Positions 51,604-61,292 of a stretch of DNA of 64,000 bases are shown piece after piece (the first letter of the stretch is position 1; each line of letters opens with the position of its first letter). The DNA comes from Pristionchus mayeri (Eukaryota > Nematoda > Chromadorea > Rhabditida > Neodiplogasteridae): the NCBI GenBank assembly GCA_036245805.1, contig BTRK01000001.1:11904001-11968000 (forward strand), read 5' to 3'. A program made the position numbers and the translations under genes. Below the pieces are notes generated by a model. That model had not been told where the DNA came from. It ran no database searches and worked only from the letters and a program-made list of their open reading frames with translations.

Positions 51604-53658
51604 GAGACATTCCACGAGAAAACGTACCTTTTGGGAGGGGTCGACGGATGGCTTTTTTGCAACCCCCTCAATATTTCGCTGGTGAAGTTCCCATACCGAG
51701 TGCTGATATTTGGCCCAATATGAACGGTTCTGGTGCACTTTCCGAAAAATGCCAGAACAGGTCCAAAAAAAATCGAAATTTTCAAATTTTTGAAAAGTAC
51801 GATATTATAGGTTTTCTAGGTTTATTTTTCGATGAAAATAACGAAAATCATACTTTGAATGCGATCAGATGCCGATAAAGAGTCGAAAACGTCGATTTTC
51901 GAAGATTTTTTCCCGTCCTGAAAATTTTTCCAACCAAGGCGCCTACCCATTGGGGACGGGGAATTGGAAGTCGTGACAAGATCACGCCGGTAAATAGGTC
52001 CGAAGAATAGGTGGCGCTACGGACTGAATCGCCTTAAAAAAATATAGTTGCTGGCCTAGCAGCGGCTCACCGCAGGATGAAAATTCCTAGATATACGGTG
52101 CGACTTTACCTTTTTACCTACCAAAACTGATTACATTTCGGATTCCCCGTGCAAAACTACGCATTAAACCCGAATTTGGAGAAATTTTATCCATGTGCTC
52201 TGAAGTTATGGTGTCCAGAATAAGGCTCACTCGGGGTTATCTCTTTGAGCAAAATCATCACAATATCTCCAAATCATGCCGAATGGGCTCTTTTTTGCAC
52301 CGAATCTTATTTTTATATCGAATCAAATAATTTGAGGTCATGGTCAGACAATTTGAAGTCTTCATTGTGAAATTTTCATTTTTGGAAATTCCGAATTTCT
52401 CTCATTTCACAGAGAGCGGTTTTTTCCGCTAAAATCAGGTTTGCAATCATCCGAAATGCCTCATTTTGGCATATACTCATTTATCATGCTTAGTTACATT
52501 GTTGTTATGCATTGCACGCTCAATTACACGCGCTAATGATTTGAAACCCTGTAAAAATGCGAATTTTTTTCGAAATTTTGGAAATTTTGAGAGTTTGCGA
52601 CGCTCTCAGATTGCTATTTGAAGTTCAACTGCATGATATGTCGCTTAGAATTACTATATTCAACTTATATAAACATTCCCAGTTGGTTTGGGAGCCATCT
52701 GGCGAAAACATTTTTTTCACTAGTTTCGAGGAGGAAAAAAATTTTTCGTCAGATTGCTCCCCAACCAACTGGAAATCATTATATGGGTTGAATGTAGGAA
52801 TTCTGAGCGAAATATCATGCAGTTGAACTTCAAATAGCAATCTGAGAGAGTCGCAAACTCTCAAAATTTCCAAAAATTTCGAAAAAAATCGCATTTTCAC
52901 AGGGTTTCAAATCATTAGCGCGTGTACTTGAGCGTGAAATGCATAAAAACAATGCAAATAAGCATGATAAATAAGTATATGGCAAAATGAGGCATTTCGG
53001 ATGATTGCAAACCTGATTTTAGCGGAAAAAACTGCTCTTTGTGAAATGAGAGAAATTCGGAATTTCCAAAAATGAAAATTTTACAATGAAGACTTCAAAT
53101 TGTCTGACCATGACCTCAGATTATTTGATTCGATATAAAAATAAGATTCGGTAGAAAAAAGAGCCCATTCGGCATGATTTGGAGATATTGTGATGGTTTT
53201 GCTCAAAGAGATAACCCCGAGTGAGCCTTATTCTGGACACCATAACTTCAGAGCACATGGATAAAATTTCTCCAAATTCGGGTTTAATGCGTAGTTTTGC
53301 ACGGGGAATCCGAAATGTAATCAGTTTTGGTAGACTGGTTGGAAAAATTTTCAGGACGGGCAAAAATCTTCGAAAATCGACGTTTTCGACTCTTTATCGG
53401 CATCTGATCGCACTCAAAGTATGATTTTCGTTATTTTCATCGAAAAATAAACTAAGAAAACCTATAATATCGTATTTTTCAAAAATTTGAAAATTTCGAT
53501 TTTTTTGGACCTGTTCTGGCATTTTTCGGAAAGTGCACCAGAACCGTTCATATTGGGCCAAATATCAGCACTCGGTATGGGAACTTCACCAGAGAAATAT
53601 TGAGGGGGGTTGTAAAAATGCCATCCGTGAGTTGGTACGTTTTCTCGTGGAATGTCTC
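51604..53658. mobile_element. ~2-kb foldback (palindromic) element flanked by TTAA
   Basis: Left arm 51604-52718 and right arm 52734-53658 are near-perfect reverse complements meeting at a loop of only about 15 bp (around 52726). Termini are GAGACATTCC...GGAATGTCTC, and TTAA sits exactly outside both ends (51600-51603 and 53659-53662), as for piggyBac-type TTAA targets. The left arm carries ~180 bp (about 51937-52117) absent from the right arm, so one arm gained or lost a block. The palindrome explains why the same peptide (MHQNRSYWAKYQHSVWELHQ) can be read on opposite strands at both ends. I found no transposase, so the element is non-autonomous. TIRs do not show the usual piggyBac CCCT start, so family assignment is open. 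Confidence 0.8.
51937..52117. other. Arm-specific 180-bp block in foldback element
   Basis: Between TTTTTCCAACCA and CTACCAAAACTG the left arm has ~180 bp beginning AGGCGCCTACCCATTGGGGA. The right arm joins the two flanks with only two extra bases. It may be an insertion here or a deletion in the other arm. Confidence 0.65.
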
Positions 53659-53684
53659 TTAAACGGAAGACATGCAGGTCTGCG

Positions 53685-53830
53685 GACTCTGCTTATCTGC
53701 GCTCTCTTCACTCTCTCACCACTCTTGTCGGGTCAGCCGCGACGCGACCGCAACGCTCTCTGCTTTCTCTGTCACTCTCTCTCTTCCCACTGACTCTCGC
53801 TTTTCTCTGACTTCTCTCGCTCATGCCAGG
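53685..53830 (+). repeat. CT-rich low-complexity stretch
   Basis: Pyrimidine-rich plus strand with many CTCTC motifs. No gene is seen. Confidence 0.6.
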
Positions 53831-53858
53831 TCGAGAAATGTTGTGAAGCACAACTTGT

Positions 53859-54284
53859 GGACGAAGCGACTTGGGAGTTGGTTCATTGTAACCAGTATGT
53901 GCTCCACTACATTTGCATATGTAAGTCTTGCTACCAGGCGATCTTGATTTTCACTCCATAACTATGTATCCATATCTATGTTTATGGTCCAAAATTGACA
54001 ATTTTAGTAGAAAACCATGGTTAGATAAATACTAATTGCCGTAACAAATCGATACATATATTATTTGGTTACACTAGATTCTGGGGTACTGACATATCGA
54101 TTGGATACGGCATATGGTATTTATCTAACCATGGTTTTCTACTAAAATTGTCAATTTTGGACCATGAACCCCTATACATAGATATGGAGTGAAACTCAAG
54201 ATCGCGTGGTAGCAAGACTTACATATGCAAATGTAGTGGAGCACATACTGGTTACAATGAACTAACTCCCAAGTCGCTTCGTCC
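53859..54284. mobile_element. Second palindrome, ~180-bp arms with ~60-bp loop
   Basis: 53859-54043 (GGACGAAGCGACTTGGGAGT onward) is matched in reverse complement by 54106-54284, including CAAATGTAGTGGAGCACATA and CCATGGTTTTCTACTAAAAT. A few mismatches and small indels separate the arms. The layout fits a foldback MITE. I see no clear target-site duplication and no coding capacity, so the mobile nature is inferred. Confidence 0.7.
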
Positions 54285-55620
54285 AATCGCAACCAAACAG
54301 CGACGAGTTGTGCTTTTGTCGTTTTTGCTTTTGTCACCCACCCACCAAAACAATGATTAATTGATTCACATGGTTCACCTAATCTCCATTGATTGTGCGT
54401 TCTAAACACAGCTATAGACCAATGGTGAAGCTCGAATCACCGGGCGATTTGGGAACTGTGAAAATCAGTGATACTTTTAAAAAATGATTGATTTTTTTAT
54501 GAAATTTCAAAAACGAAAGGCCCAAAAAATGGAAGTAGGTCAAGATAGGTTATGATCTGGGTAACGACGATCAATGAGGTGTTAGTCTTATGGTCTCCTT
54601 CCAATTTCTGAACTACAAATATTTCACTGTTCTTTTTTACACGTTGTTGAACCCATTTCACGAGCATTACAGCCATTTTTATTCGATCGTATAATACGAC
54701 GAGTTCAAATACGAGGAATCTCGGGAGCGGGGGAGCGGGTTGCCACCCATCATAAACAGATCCCGTCCTCCCGCTACTTGCACCTTTTCTCCACTCACGC
54801 AACTAACAAACTGCCACGTCACTCTAGAGCAACACAACAATTAGATCAGCCGAACTCACTGTTTCGAACCAGCGTATTCCTGCTTGAAGAGAAGTCCGGG
54901 CACGAGTAGAAACCGGGAACGACGTTCTGCTTGACACGTTCGAGTTGCACTGCAAAATGGAGATTTGGACAGCGCCTTCGGCGGACCCTCGCAAATTCCA
55001 GTTCACACTCGACGCAAAACAATCACTGCACAAGAGATGTGATTGTGCGCACCCTGCACAAGAGATGGGCACGACTTCTGACACCGGAAGCACAAGATTT
55101 GCCCGGGTCAGCGAGAGGAAACAAGACAAGAAATAAGAGACGATTTCAAGATACTTTCACGGCACCGTTAACCGCTCCGGAATTCGAGAAACACGAGCAA
55201 TTGATTAATCGAAAAGACTTTATATAGAACGAGAGAAGTAAAAACAAACAAACAAAGTCCGAACAAACAAACAAATAACTAGCATGGCTGCCAACTCAAG
55301 AACTACGGTAAGATATTTGAATTTAACTAATTCACGGTCGGACAACAAACACGGACTGACTTAATTAATATATAATTATATTAAAATACTTAATCTTTAA
55401 ATAATATTCACAGTATTATAATGGGTGTCGGGCCACATGCTCTACAATCAGCTTCTTATAAGAATCAATAAAAATCCAGTATTACGGGAGACAGCAATCA
55501 ATCGATAATCTACCGTAACCTTACCGTGCATGCACCTGTGTGTCATAACAGGCACCGGCCTGTCAAAACATTGATTACTTGCTTCTCCTTAACCATGCGA
55601 TCCGCATTAACTGGAGTCTC
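54285..55620. other. No gene recognised; module X copy and (AAAC)n
   Basis: A module X copy is at 54405-54470. 54820-55130 is GC-richer and open on both strands (one minus frame ends near a GTGAGT-like donor at about 54862), which might be an old exon, but I recognise no protein. AAAC/AAACAAAC repeats lie at about 55240-55280. Confidence 0.45.
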
Positions 55621-55624
55621 CAAA

Positions 55625-55690
55625 GTCATCTATAGACCATTCGCGAAACACCAATTACAGGGGAAAGTTTGAGAAGTTTGGAAACCAGTG
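55625..55690 (+). repeat. Dispersed module X, copy
   Basis: CTATAGACCATTCGCGAAAC followed by ACCAATTACAGGGG. Related to 51100 and others. The upstream ACCTGTGTGTCATAACAGGC also has relatives at 51015 and 57590. Confidence 0.6.
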
Positions 55691-55703
55691 TCAAGAGTTT
55701 TTT

Positions 55704-55826
55704 TTGTGATTGACTCGATCCGTCAGCTTGTGAGCTATGGCGGGGCCGGGGAAGGGCCAGGACCATCGATTGGCCAATCGACCCTCGGGCACCTCAGCCT
55801 CGAACCAGTAGCACAACCAGAACCAC
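55704..55826 (+). repeat. Dispersed module P, copy 2
   Basis: Same orientation and frame as 42559-42680, with the palindrome CGATTGGCCAATCG at 55767-55780. Here it is closely followed by a module Q copy near 55985, repeating the P-then-Q order of 42559-42850. Confidence 0.6.
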
Positions 55827-56304
55827 CTAGAAGCAGTAATGAAATAATTTACTATCTAATCAATACTGGTCTAGCAGAATACTGGTACTGGTCTAACAGA
55901 ATGGTTAGTAATTGTTATCAACCGTAAAAGAAATAAAGAAATGATTTTAAGTTTAGCGCAAAATTAATTCCCGGATCGGTGAGATTACGTGTTGCAGGCG
56001 TTACTCATATTCTTTTTCGCGCAAAACCAATATGAGGGACGTCCCAGATAGCAAAATTCTCGAGCCTCAGGACTAGTAATGTGAATAGCACCCAGATGAG
56101 GGAAACTTTGTCTCTCAGCACCGCAGTTTGCTCAGTAACTGCCTGTTTCACAAGTTCTTCCTATCCCACGCATTCAATACTAATAATGCCCACCGAATTC
56201 ACCCCAATGAGACAATGAAATTATCAATTTCACAACTCATACAGGCTCTTCCAATCCCACCCTCATCCCTCCCTTCCACCTTCCCTCTTCCCCTATTCAC
56301 TCAC

Positions 56305-56428
56305 CACAGCCTACTCAACGGAGCCGCAGCCCTCTCCGCCTTTCGCATCTCGAAAATTTGGTGGTAGCTCTAGAAGACGTGCGAGGTGAGCCAGTAGGCC
56401 ACGAAGACATCCATCGTGTAGTGACCGC
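56305..56428 (-). pseudogene. Sphingomyelin-synthase-like exon, copy 3 (in-frame TAG)
   Basis: This 124-bp block has the same boundaries as copies 1 and 2 (TTACAG acceptor, GTGAGTG donor). It reads GHYTMDVFVAYWLTSHVF, stop, SYHQIFEMRKAER, then AAAPLSRLW on the minus strand. TAG replaces the Trp codon TGG. The catalytic-type HYTMDV is intact. Downstream-strand order U/V (57063-56845), then a minus-strand Q-like block (about 56550-56505), then this exon suggests this is the most complete of the duplicated gene copies, yet the stop marks it as inactive unless the exon is skipped. Confidence 0.65.
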
Positions 56429-56844
56429 CTGTAATTAGAATGATGCACTCCAAACCACCCCAAATTAGTTATTTTTTCGTAGTCAAGAATTCTTCACAGA
56501 TCGATATTCGAAGAGTTGAGAATACAAGTAACGTCTGCAACACGTAGTCGCTAGGATGATGAGATGTAATTTCTACTGTACTCGAACTATTCGAGCATTT
56601 CCCGATAATCGACCATGAATGGTCAAAAGTTTTTAGAGAGATTAGAACAAAGGAATACATAAGAGCGCAATTCTTCATAGTTGGGTTGGTGCGCCGAGAA
56701 TAGTAGATACAGTAAGAGATTGCAAGAAAACACGCGATGATAAGTATTACGAATCTCAATTTCGATAGAGTCAATTTTTGACAAACCAAATTGAGCAGTT
56801 CCGCTGTGACTATCGCCTTTCATGAGCACATCAATTATTGAAAT

Positions 56845-57063
56845 TTACAGCAGAAGTAATGCTTCGATGGATCGGGTTACAAAAAAACACATAGTAATCA
56901 ATAAATTGTAATTCTCAACCGACAAGAGAAACACTGTGATTCCGCAGAAAGTGATCGGAGCAGCGAAGTATCTGCAATTTGTATTGTTTTTATGATTATT
57001 ATTATTATTGAATATATTTTTTTGCCATGGAGCCTGAAGTGCACTGAATGTACCATTGTCCAA
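56845..57063 (-). repeat. Modules V+U, copy C
   Basis: Shares with 47530-47789 and 59165-59360 the GATCGGAGCAGCGAAGTATC core and CCATTGTCCAA. On the minus strand after TTGCAG it reads YFAAPITFCGITVFLLSVEN and continues hydrophobic (LLITM, FFVTRS). A membrane-protein exon is plausible; a sphingomyelin synthase origin is inferred from its position upstream of exon copy 3. Confidence 0.5.
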
Positions 57064-58140
57064 TAATCGATCTGGGTCGGATGCAAGATAGACGATTTCC
57101 CAAGAAAATTATGTAATGAAACTAGAGCGGCAGCATCTGGAAAAGCTCTCAATCACTACATTTTTTTCAATTAGTGGATCGATGGAGGATTGCGGTACGA
57201 AGAGATGTAGAGAATACTAGTACTCAAAGGAATGCACTGCAGAAAGATATATTCCAAACGTAGATAGCAATGCATTGTAGGTGCAAAGTATTGTAATGAA
57301 AAATACGTCTTTCAATAATGAAACATGACAAATAATACAGTCTGGTCACACTAGGAGTTCGCTATCATGGAAATTTTTTTTTGAATCAGAAGAAATGTGG
57401 AAACTGCGGGTAGTGATTATCTCGACTAAAAATAAAATTGTGAAACTTTAATTTCACAGAGGAATTCACAACATCATCCCGCCACAACTCGATCGTATGC
57501 CAGTCAATATCTTCTTTAAAAAATCAATTACAGTCCGCTACAGCATTCCATCACACAAAAGTCAGATAATTTACCATATCCTTACCGTGCAGGCGTCTGT
57601 GTGTCGAATTACAATTGTTAATGTTAAGTGTTAGTTAATGTTAGTGAATTGTTAATGTTAAGTGCATTAAAGAAAAATATATTTAATTTTTTTCTCGACC
57701 AATTTTGCACTCAGGACTGCCAGTTGTGATTGCCTCAACTTATAATAATATTATGAAACTGTAATCTCATAGACGCACTCCCGGCGTTACGAGCAAATCT
57801 ATAGAGCAATCATGAAACACTAATCACAAGGGCAGGTTTGGAACATTGAAACCAGGGTCAAGATTGATATTTTTTTAATCTCCTCTAAAACGTCTCACGT
57901 GAACGGAAGATATTAAAGAAATTCGTTTCTCCGTATTTGCATTCTACACACTCTAGACACTGGTCGATCGGCGAGAGAATACATGGATTGAAGACTATTG
58001 TATCGTTTTTAGAACTCTAGTACAGTACCGAAAGAAACTGAAATCTCGCAGATGAATTCTCGAAACCGTTCCGTTACAACGTGTTCAAGATGCAAGTGAA
58101 AGCGACGATCAAAGTGGAAAGAGCAGAGCGATCCAAGATC
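57064..58140. other. No gene recognised; minor repeats
   Basis: GTTAATGTTAAGTG occurs twice within 57608-57663 as a short imperfect tandem. Module X relative at 57795-57850. Otherwise AT-rich with no supported coding region. Confidence 0.45.
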
Positions 58141-58142
58141 AA

Positions 58143-58187
58143 TCTAGCGGGCTACTCTAGCGGGATCTAGCGGGCTAGCGGGCTCTC
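58143..58187 (+). repeat. CTAGCGGG minisatellite
   Basis: Four CTAGCGGG units, some adjacent and some separated by a few bases. An 8-bp unit like that of the big satellite, but of unrelated sequence. Confidence 0.75.
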
Positions 58188-58370
58188 AAAGAAATGCACC
58201 AGTAATAGTAGAAAAGTTAATATTTTTTCAAAAAGCATTTTCAGCACTGAAAGTAGAACAAGATCATCTAGGAATATGCAAAAGAACAACTATTGATACG
58301 CAACATCACGATATTTGTTCTACGATAGAAGCACGAAGCCCACTAATGGGATATTTACATCATTTCAACA
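58180..58370 (+). repeat. Dispersed module W, copy 2
   Basis: Diverged relative of 49860-50210 in the same orientation. Confidence 0.45.
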
Positions 58371-58719
58371 TTTGGATCGGAAAATTCAACTGTTTAGTAA
58401 ACAATTACAATTTGTATCGGTTGAGTTCATAATTGCAATCACTGTGTGATAATCATGAACTTCAAAGTAACTGGTGGTGCAATACGTTTTCCCATGGAGC
58501 GCCTCGATGATCATATGCATCTAATATGAATATTCGCTTGTAAAAAAATTACACGAACGATGGTTACCACTTATTATTTAACACAGAGAGCGAGAAGTGG
58601 TTGAGAGACTTAAAAGTGGTTGTGAGGGTGCGTCTGGGTGTCATTCCACATGTTAATATATTTATTAGTTGATTCACAATGATACTCCATTATGCATTGA
58701 CTGGGCGTTCTCAACACAG

Positions 58720-58775
58720 CTATACACCAATTGTGAAACACAAATAAGCGGGCGAATTTGGAAAATTTGAAACTC
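58720..58775 (+). repeat. Dispersed module X, copy
   Basis: ACAGCTATACACCAATTGTG then AAACACAAATAAGCGGGCGA. Its closest relative is 54405-54450, which shares the upstream ATTGATTCACA and GCGTTCT. Confidence 0.65.
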
Positions 58776-59139
58776 AGTGTTACTTTGAAAAGAATTTTTT
58801 TTACATAATCTCAAAAACGTATCATAGCCAACACGTGAATGGAAGAAGACACAGGAACAAAAAAAACAATTGACTAATTATTGTACTGTTAAAAAATACA
58901 TTAACGCATCCTTGTGACTACGTGTTTCAAGTGGTACTCGTATTCTCAACTCTTCGAGCAACATCAATTCGGAGAATGATAATCTCGCATTCAATGACTA
59001 GTAATGCCCACTGAGTTCACACCATTGAGAAAATGAAAATATCACTGTTTTAAGCACGCCCAGTCACTTTAGTGTAATGGAAGAAGCACGAATGCAACTG
59101 GCGCGATTCCGCAATGTCGCAGTTTCACAGGCTTGGATA

Positions 59140-59500
59140 CAAATTTTGTTGAAAAATATGCAATAATTACACCCATAATTCTCACCCGACACGATCAGAA
59201 CTACGATTTCGCAGACAGTGATCGGAGCAGCTACTTACCTGCAATTTGTATTGTTGTTTATGATTATTATTATTGAATAAATTTTTACCATGGAACCAGA
59301 AGTGCACTGAATGTACCATTGTCCAACAACCCTAGTAGAGCAAGTGGAGCACGGAATTGTTGGGTCGAATCTAAAAAAACAAAACGAGTGTTCGAAAAAA
59401 TGTGAACTTTAGAATATTTTGCACAGTCAGCTGTTAACAATCAGAGAACTATTCACAAGCGAACATCTTAGTAAATTGAGCGAAACCCGAAGCACCAGGG
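59140..59500 (-). repeat. Modules V+U, copy D, with SINE-free site
   Basis: Aligns with 47560-48130 but reads directly from TCGAATCT (59365) into AAAAAAACAAAACGAGTG, where the other copy has the SINE. This is the empty paralogous site. It continues to TAGTAAATTGAGCGAAACCC, shared with 45780. Confidence 0.65.
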
Positions 59501-59784
59501 TTAAATTTGAAACAAAATGTGGCATTTCATTGACCACGAGCATTCTAAGGGATAAGATAAATGCGGTTATTGTAAAATCAGTAGTAGATCAAGATGATTA
59601 ATTTAATTATATTAATTTAAGCTGAAGAATCAGAGGTTGAAATGTTTTTTATTCCTAAAAATAAATTATATTATTTTTTGAAACGATCTACAATTCAGTG
59701 ATGATAAACAGAGACGCGAAACTACGAAGGATTGTAGAAACCCCAATTTCACTGTTTCTCAAAAATAAATAATCGAGTTATGTA

Positions 59785-59811
59785 TTGGGGTGTCCGGAAA
59801 GTTCGTATAAT
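59785..59811 (+). repeat. Mariner TIR (3' end relative to gene)
   Basis: 27 bp, identical in reverse complement to 61000-61026. It is preceded by TA. Confidence 0.95.
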
Positions 59812-59848
59812 TTTTTGTTTTTATTTTTTATTCAATGCTTTACAATTC

Positions 59849-60865
59849 TCAGTGACCAATGTATGCCCACTTCTTTCTCACTACCTCCCTCCAGCGATTG
59901 GGCAGGGTCTCGATTCCTCTCTTCCAGAATGCGGGTTTCTTCGAGACCGCCCAGTTCACGAAAGCCCTCACAACTTCATCTCGATTCTTGAACTTCTTTC
60001 CTTTGCAGAAGTCAGGGAGAGAGCGGAAGCAGTGGTAGTCGCATGGGGAGAGATGCGGGGAATACGGTGGATGGGGAATCCTCTCGATCTTCAGCTCGTC
60101 CATTTTCTTCTGGGTCATCTTCGCTCGATGTGGGCGAGCATTGTCCATCAGAAGAAGAATTTTGCCCTGGTTCAGGAGTCTGGGAGGGACTCTGATCGCG
60201 ACATCTTCCAGTTGTTCAGAGAAGAGGTCGGCATTGATGCTGGTGCCAGGGGCGAGGATCTCCCAGTAGATGGGACCGAGCACTGAGAAGAAGAAGCAGA
60301 GGAGTTCCATCTTTCCGTGCTCTTCCTTCTTCGGGACGGGCGTGGGCTTCTCATCTGCATCCACCCATTGCAGTCTCCTCACAGGGTTATCGTACGTGAT
60401 CCACTTCTCATCTGCAGCGATGATGGAATTGACCCATCGAAGATTGGATCTACGATGGAGTAATTCCCGACAGACTTGAACACGATTTTTCAGCTGTTCG
60501 GGGGAGAGGTCATGGGGAATCACTTGTGGGAGTTTCGGCTTCTTCCCAGATCGATGGAGGATATCGGACACCGTTGATCTGGGAGTACCAGTATCCTTCT
60601 TCAACTCACGCACACTGGCCATGGGCTTGCGCTTCAGTGTGCGGAGAACGAGAGGCTGATCGAGGGAGGGAGGGCGTCCAGAGCGGGGTTGATCATCGAG
60701 ACCAAACTCCCCTTTCTTGAAGCGAGAGAACCACTTATAGCAGAAGGGTATGGAGGGGGCGTCAGCTCCTTCCGACTGGGCCAGGGCAGAGTGGGCCTCC
60801 TTCACGGATCGACCAAGACGGTAGTAATGAAGTAAAGCTGCTCGGAGGTAGAGATGGGAGTCCAT
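59849..60865 (-). CDS. Mariner transposase, DD34D, intact
   Basis: This 338-aa protein has the usual mariner length (about 340-350). Residues 1-110 form the paired helix-turn-helix DNA-binding part, with DDQPRSGRP at 57-65 as the typical linker. IPHDLSPEQL at 116-125 is a variant of the WVPHEL dimerisation motif. The catalytic RNase H-like triad is D152 (ADEKWI), D241 (LMDNARPH) and D276 (YSPHLSPCDYH), with exactly 34 residues between the last two. The start is the ATG at 60865; a longer frame opens only with TTG at 60877. No introns, stops or frameshifts were seen. It cuts and pastes its own TIRs at TA sites in the nucleus. C in SPCDYH (usually S or T) and I for W in the PHEL-like motif are mild deviations, so activity is likely but unproven. 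The subfamily is not assigned. Confidence 0.95.
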   Translation of the reverse strand: MDSHLYLRAALLHYYRLGRSVKEAHSALAQSEGADAPSIPFCYKWFSRFKKGEFGLDDQPRSGRPPSLDQPLVLRTLKRKPMASVRELKKDTGTPRSTVSDILHRSGKKPKLPQVIPHDLSPEQLKNRVQVCRELLHRRSNLRWVNSIIAADEKWITYDNPVRRLQWVDADEKPTPVPKKEEHGKMELLCFFFSVLGPIYWEILAPGTSINADLFSEQLEDVAIRVPPRLLNQGKILLLMDNARPHRAKMTQKKMDELKIERIPHPPYSPHLSPCDYHCFRSLPDFCKGKKFKNRDEVVRAFVNWAVSKKPAFWKRGIETLPNRWREVVRKKWAYIGH

Positions 60866-60999
60866 CACAAGAATCAATGTAGCAACTAGGAGACTGATTA
60901 AATCCTCTCACTACTCAACGTCAGAATGATGCAATTCATTGTTGACAAACATATTGCGCAATCACTGCATTTGATCGCGAACTGAATTTTTTCCGAAGC

Positions 61000-61026
61000 A
61001 TTATACGAACTTTCCGGACACCCCAA
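61000..61026 (-). repeat. Mariner TIR (5' end relative to gene)
   Basis: 27 bp, followed by TA at 61027. The transposase ATG lies ~135 bp inside this end. Confidence 0.95.
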
Positions 61027-61292
61027 TAATTTATCACTATTTTCTATGTCTGGCCTACCCAGTCCACCCTTTCTCATAGAGCCGTAAGCACATCCGTCAA
61101 ATAGTGTAGTGTGCATGCACGAGAGTGCATGCTTGTTCCGACTTCCCCCAATGTTCTCGCACTTTCCTTCTCCCTATCTTCGTCATTAATTCGAGTTTCC
61201 CCATGATTGATTGAGTTTCCCTGGAGTTTGAGTGGTTTCTCCTGATTGAGATAGACGCGTGTCGTCGTAGTCTCTGAGTATTTGACGCGTAG
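61027..61292. other. No gene recognised
   Basis: Contains a small hairpin (GTGCATGCAC...GTGCATGC near 61110) and no supported gene. Confidence 0.5.

Larger units (their letters stand above)
59785..61026 (-). mobile_element. Complete mariner transposon (1,242 bp)
   Basis: 27-bp terminal inverted repeats begin TTGGGGTGTCCGGAAAGTTC at 59785-59811 and are matched perfectly in reverse complement at 61000-61026. TA flanks both sides (59783-59784 and 61027-61028). Between them lies one intact transposase gene on the minus strand. Perfect TIRs, TA duplication and an open DD34D gene point to a recent, possibly active insertion. Confidence 0.95.

Noticed and set aside
52557..52900. Paired 89-91-residue frames with near-identical peptides on opposite strands
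   Set aside because: They lie across the palindrome centre and mirror each other. Artefact of the inverted repeat.
51412..53793. Protein with MHQNRSYWAKYQHSVWELHQ read at both ends (51738 minus, 53533 plus)
   Set aside because: Both are the same sequence of the palindrome arms read on opposite strands; no conserved domain.
59780..60286. 168-residue plus-strand open frame inside the mariner
   Set aside because: Antisense shadow of the transposase gene, which has all catalytic motifs on the minus strand.
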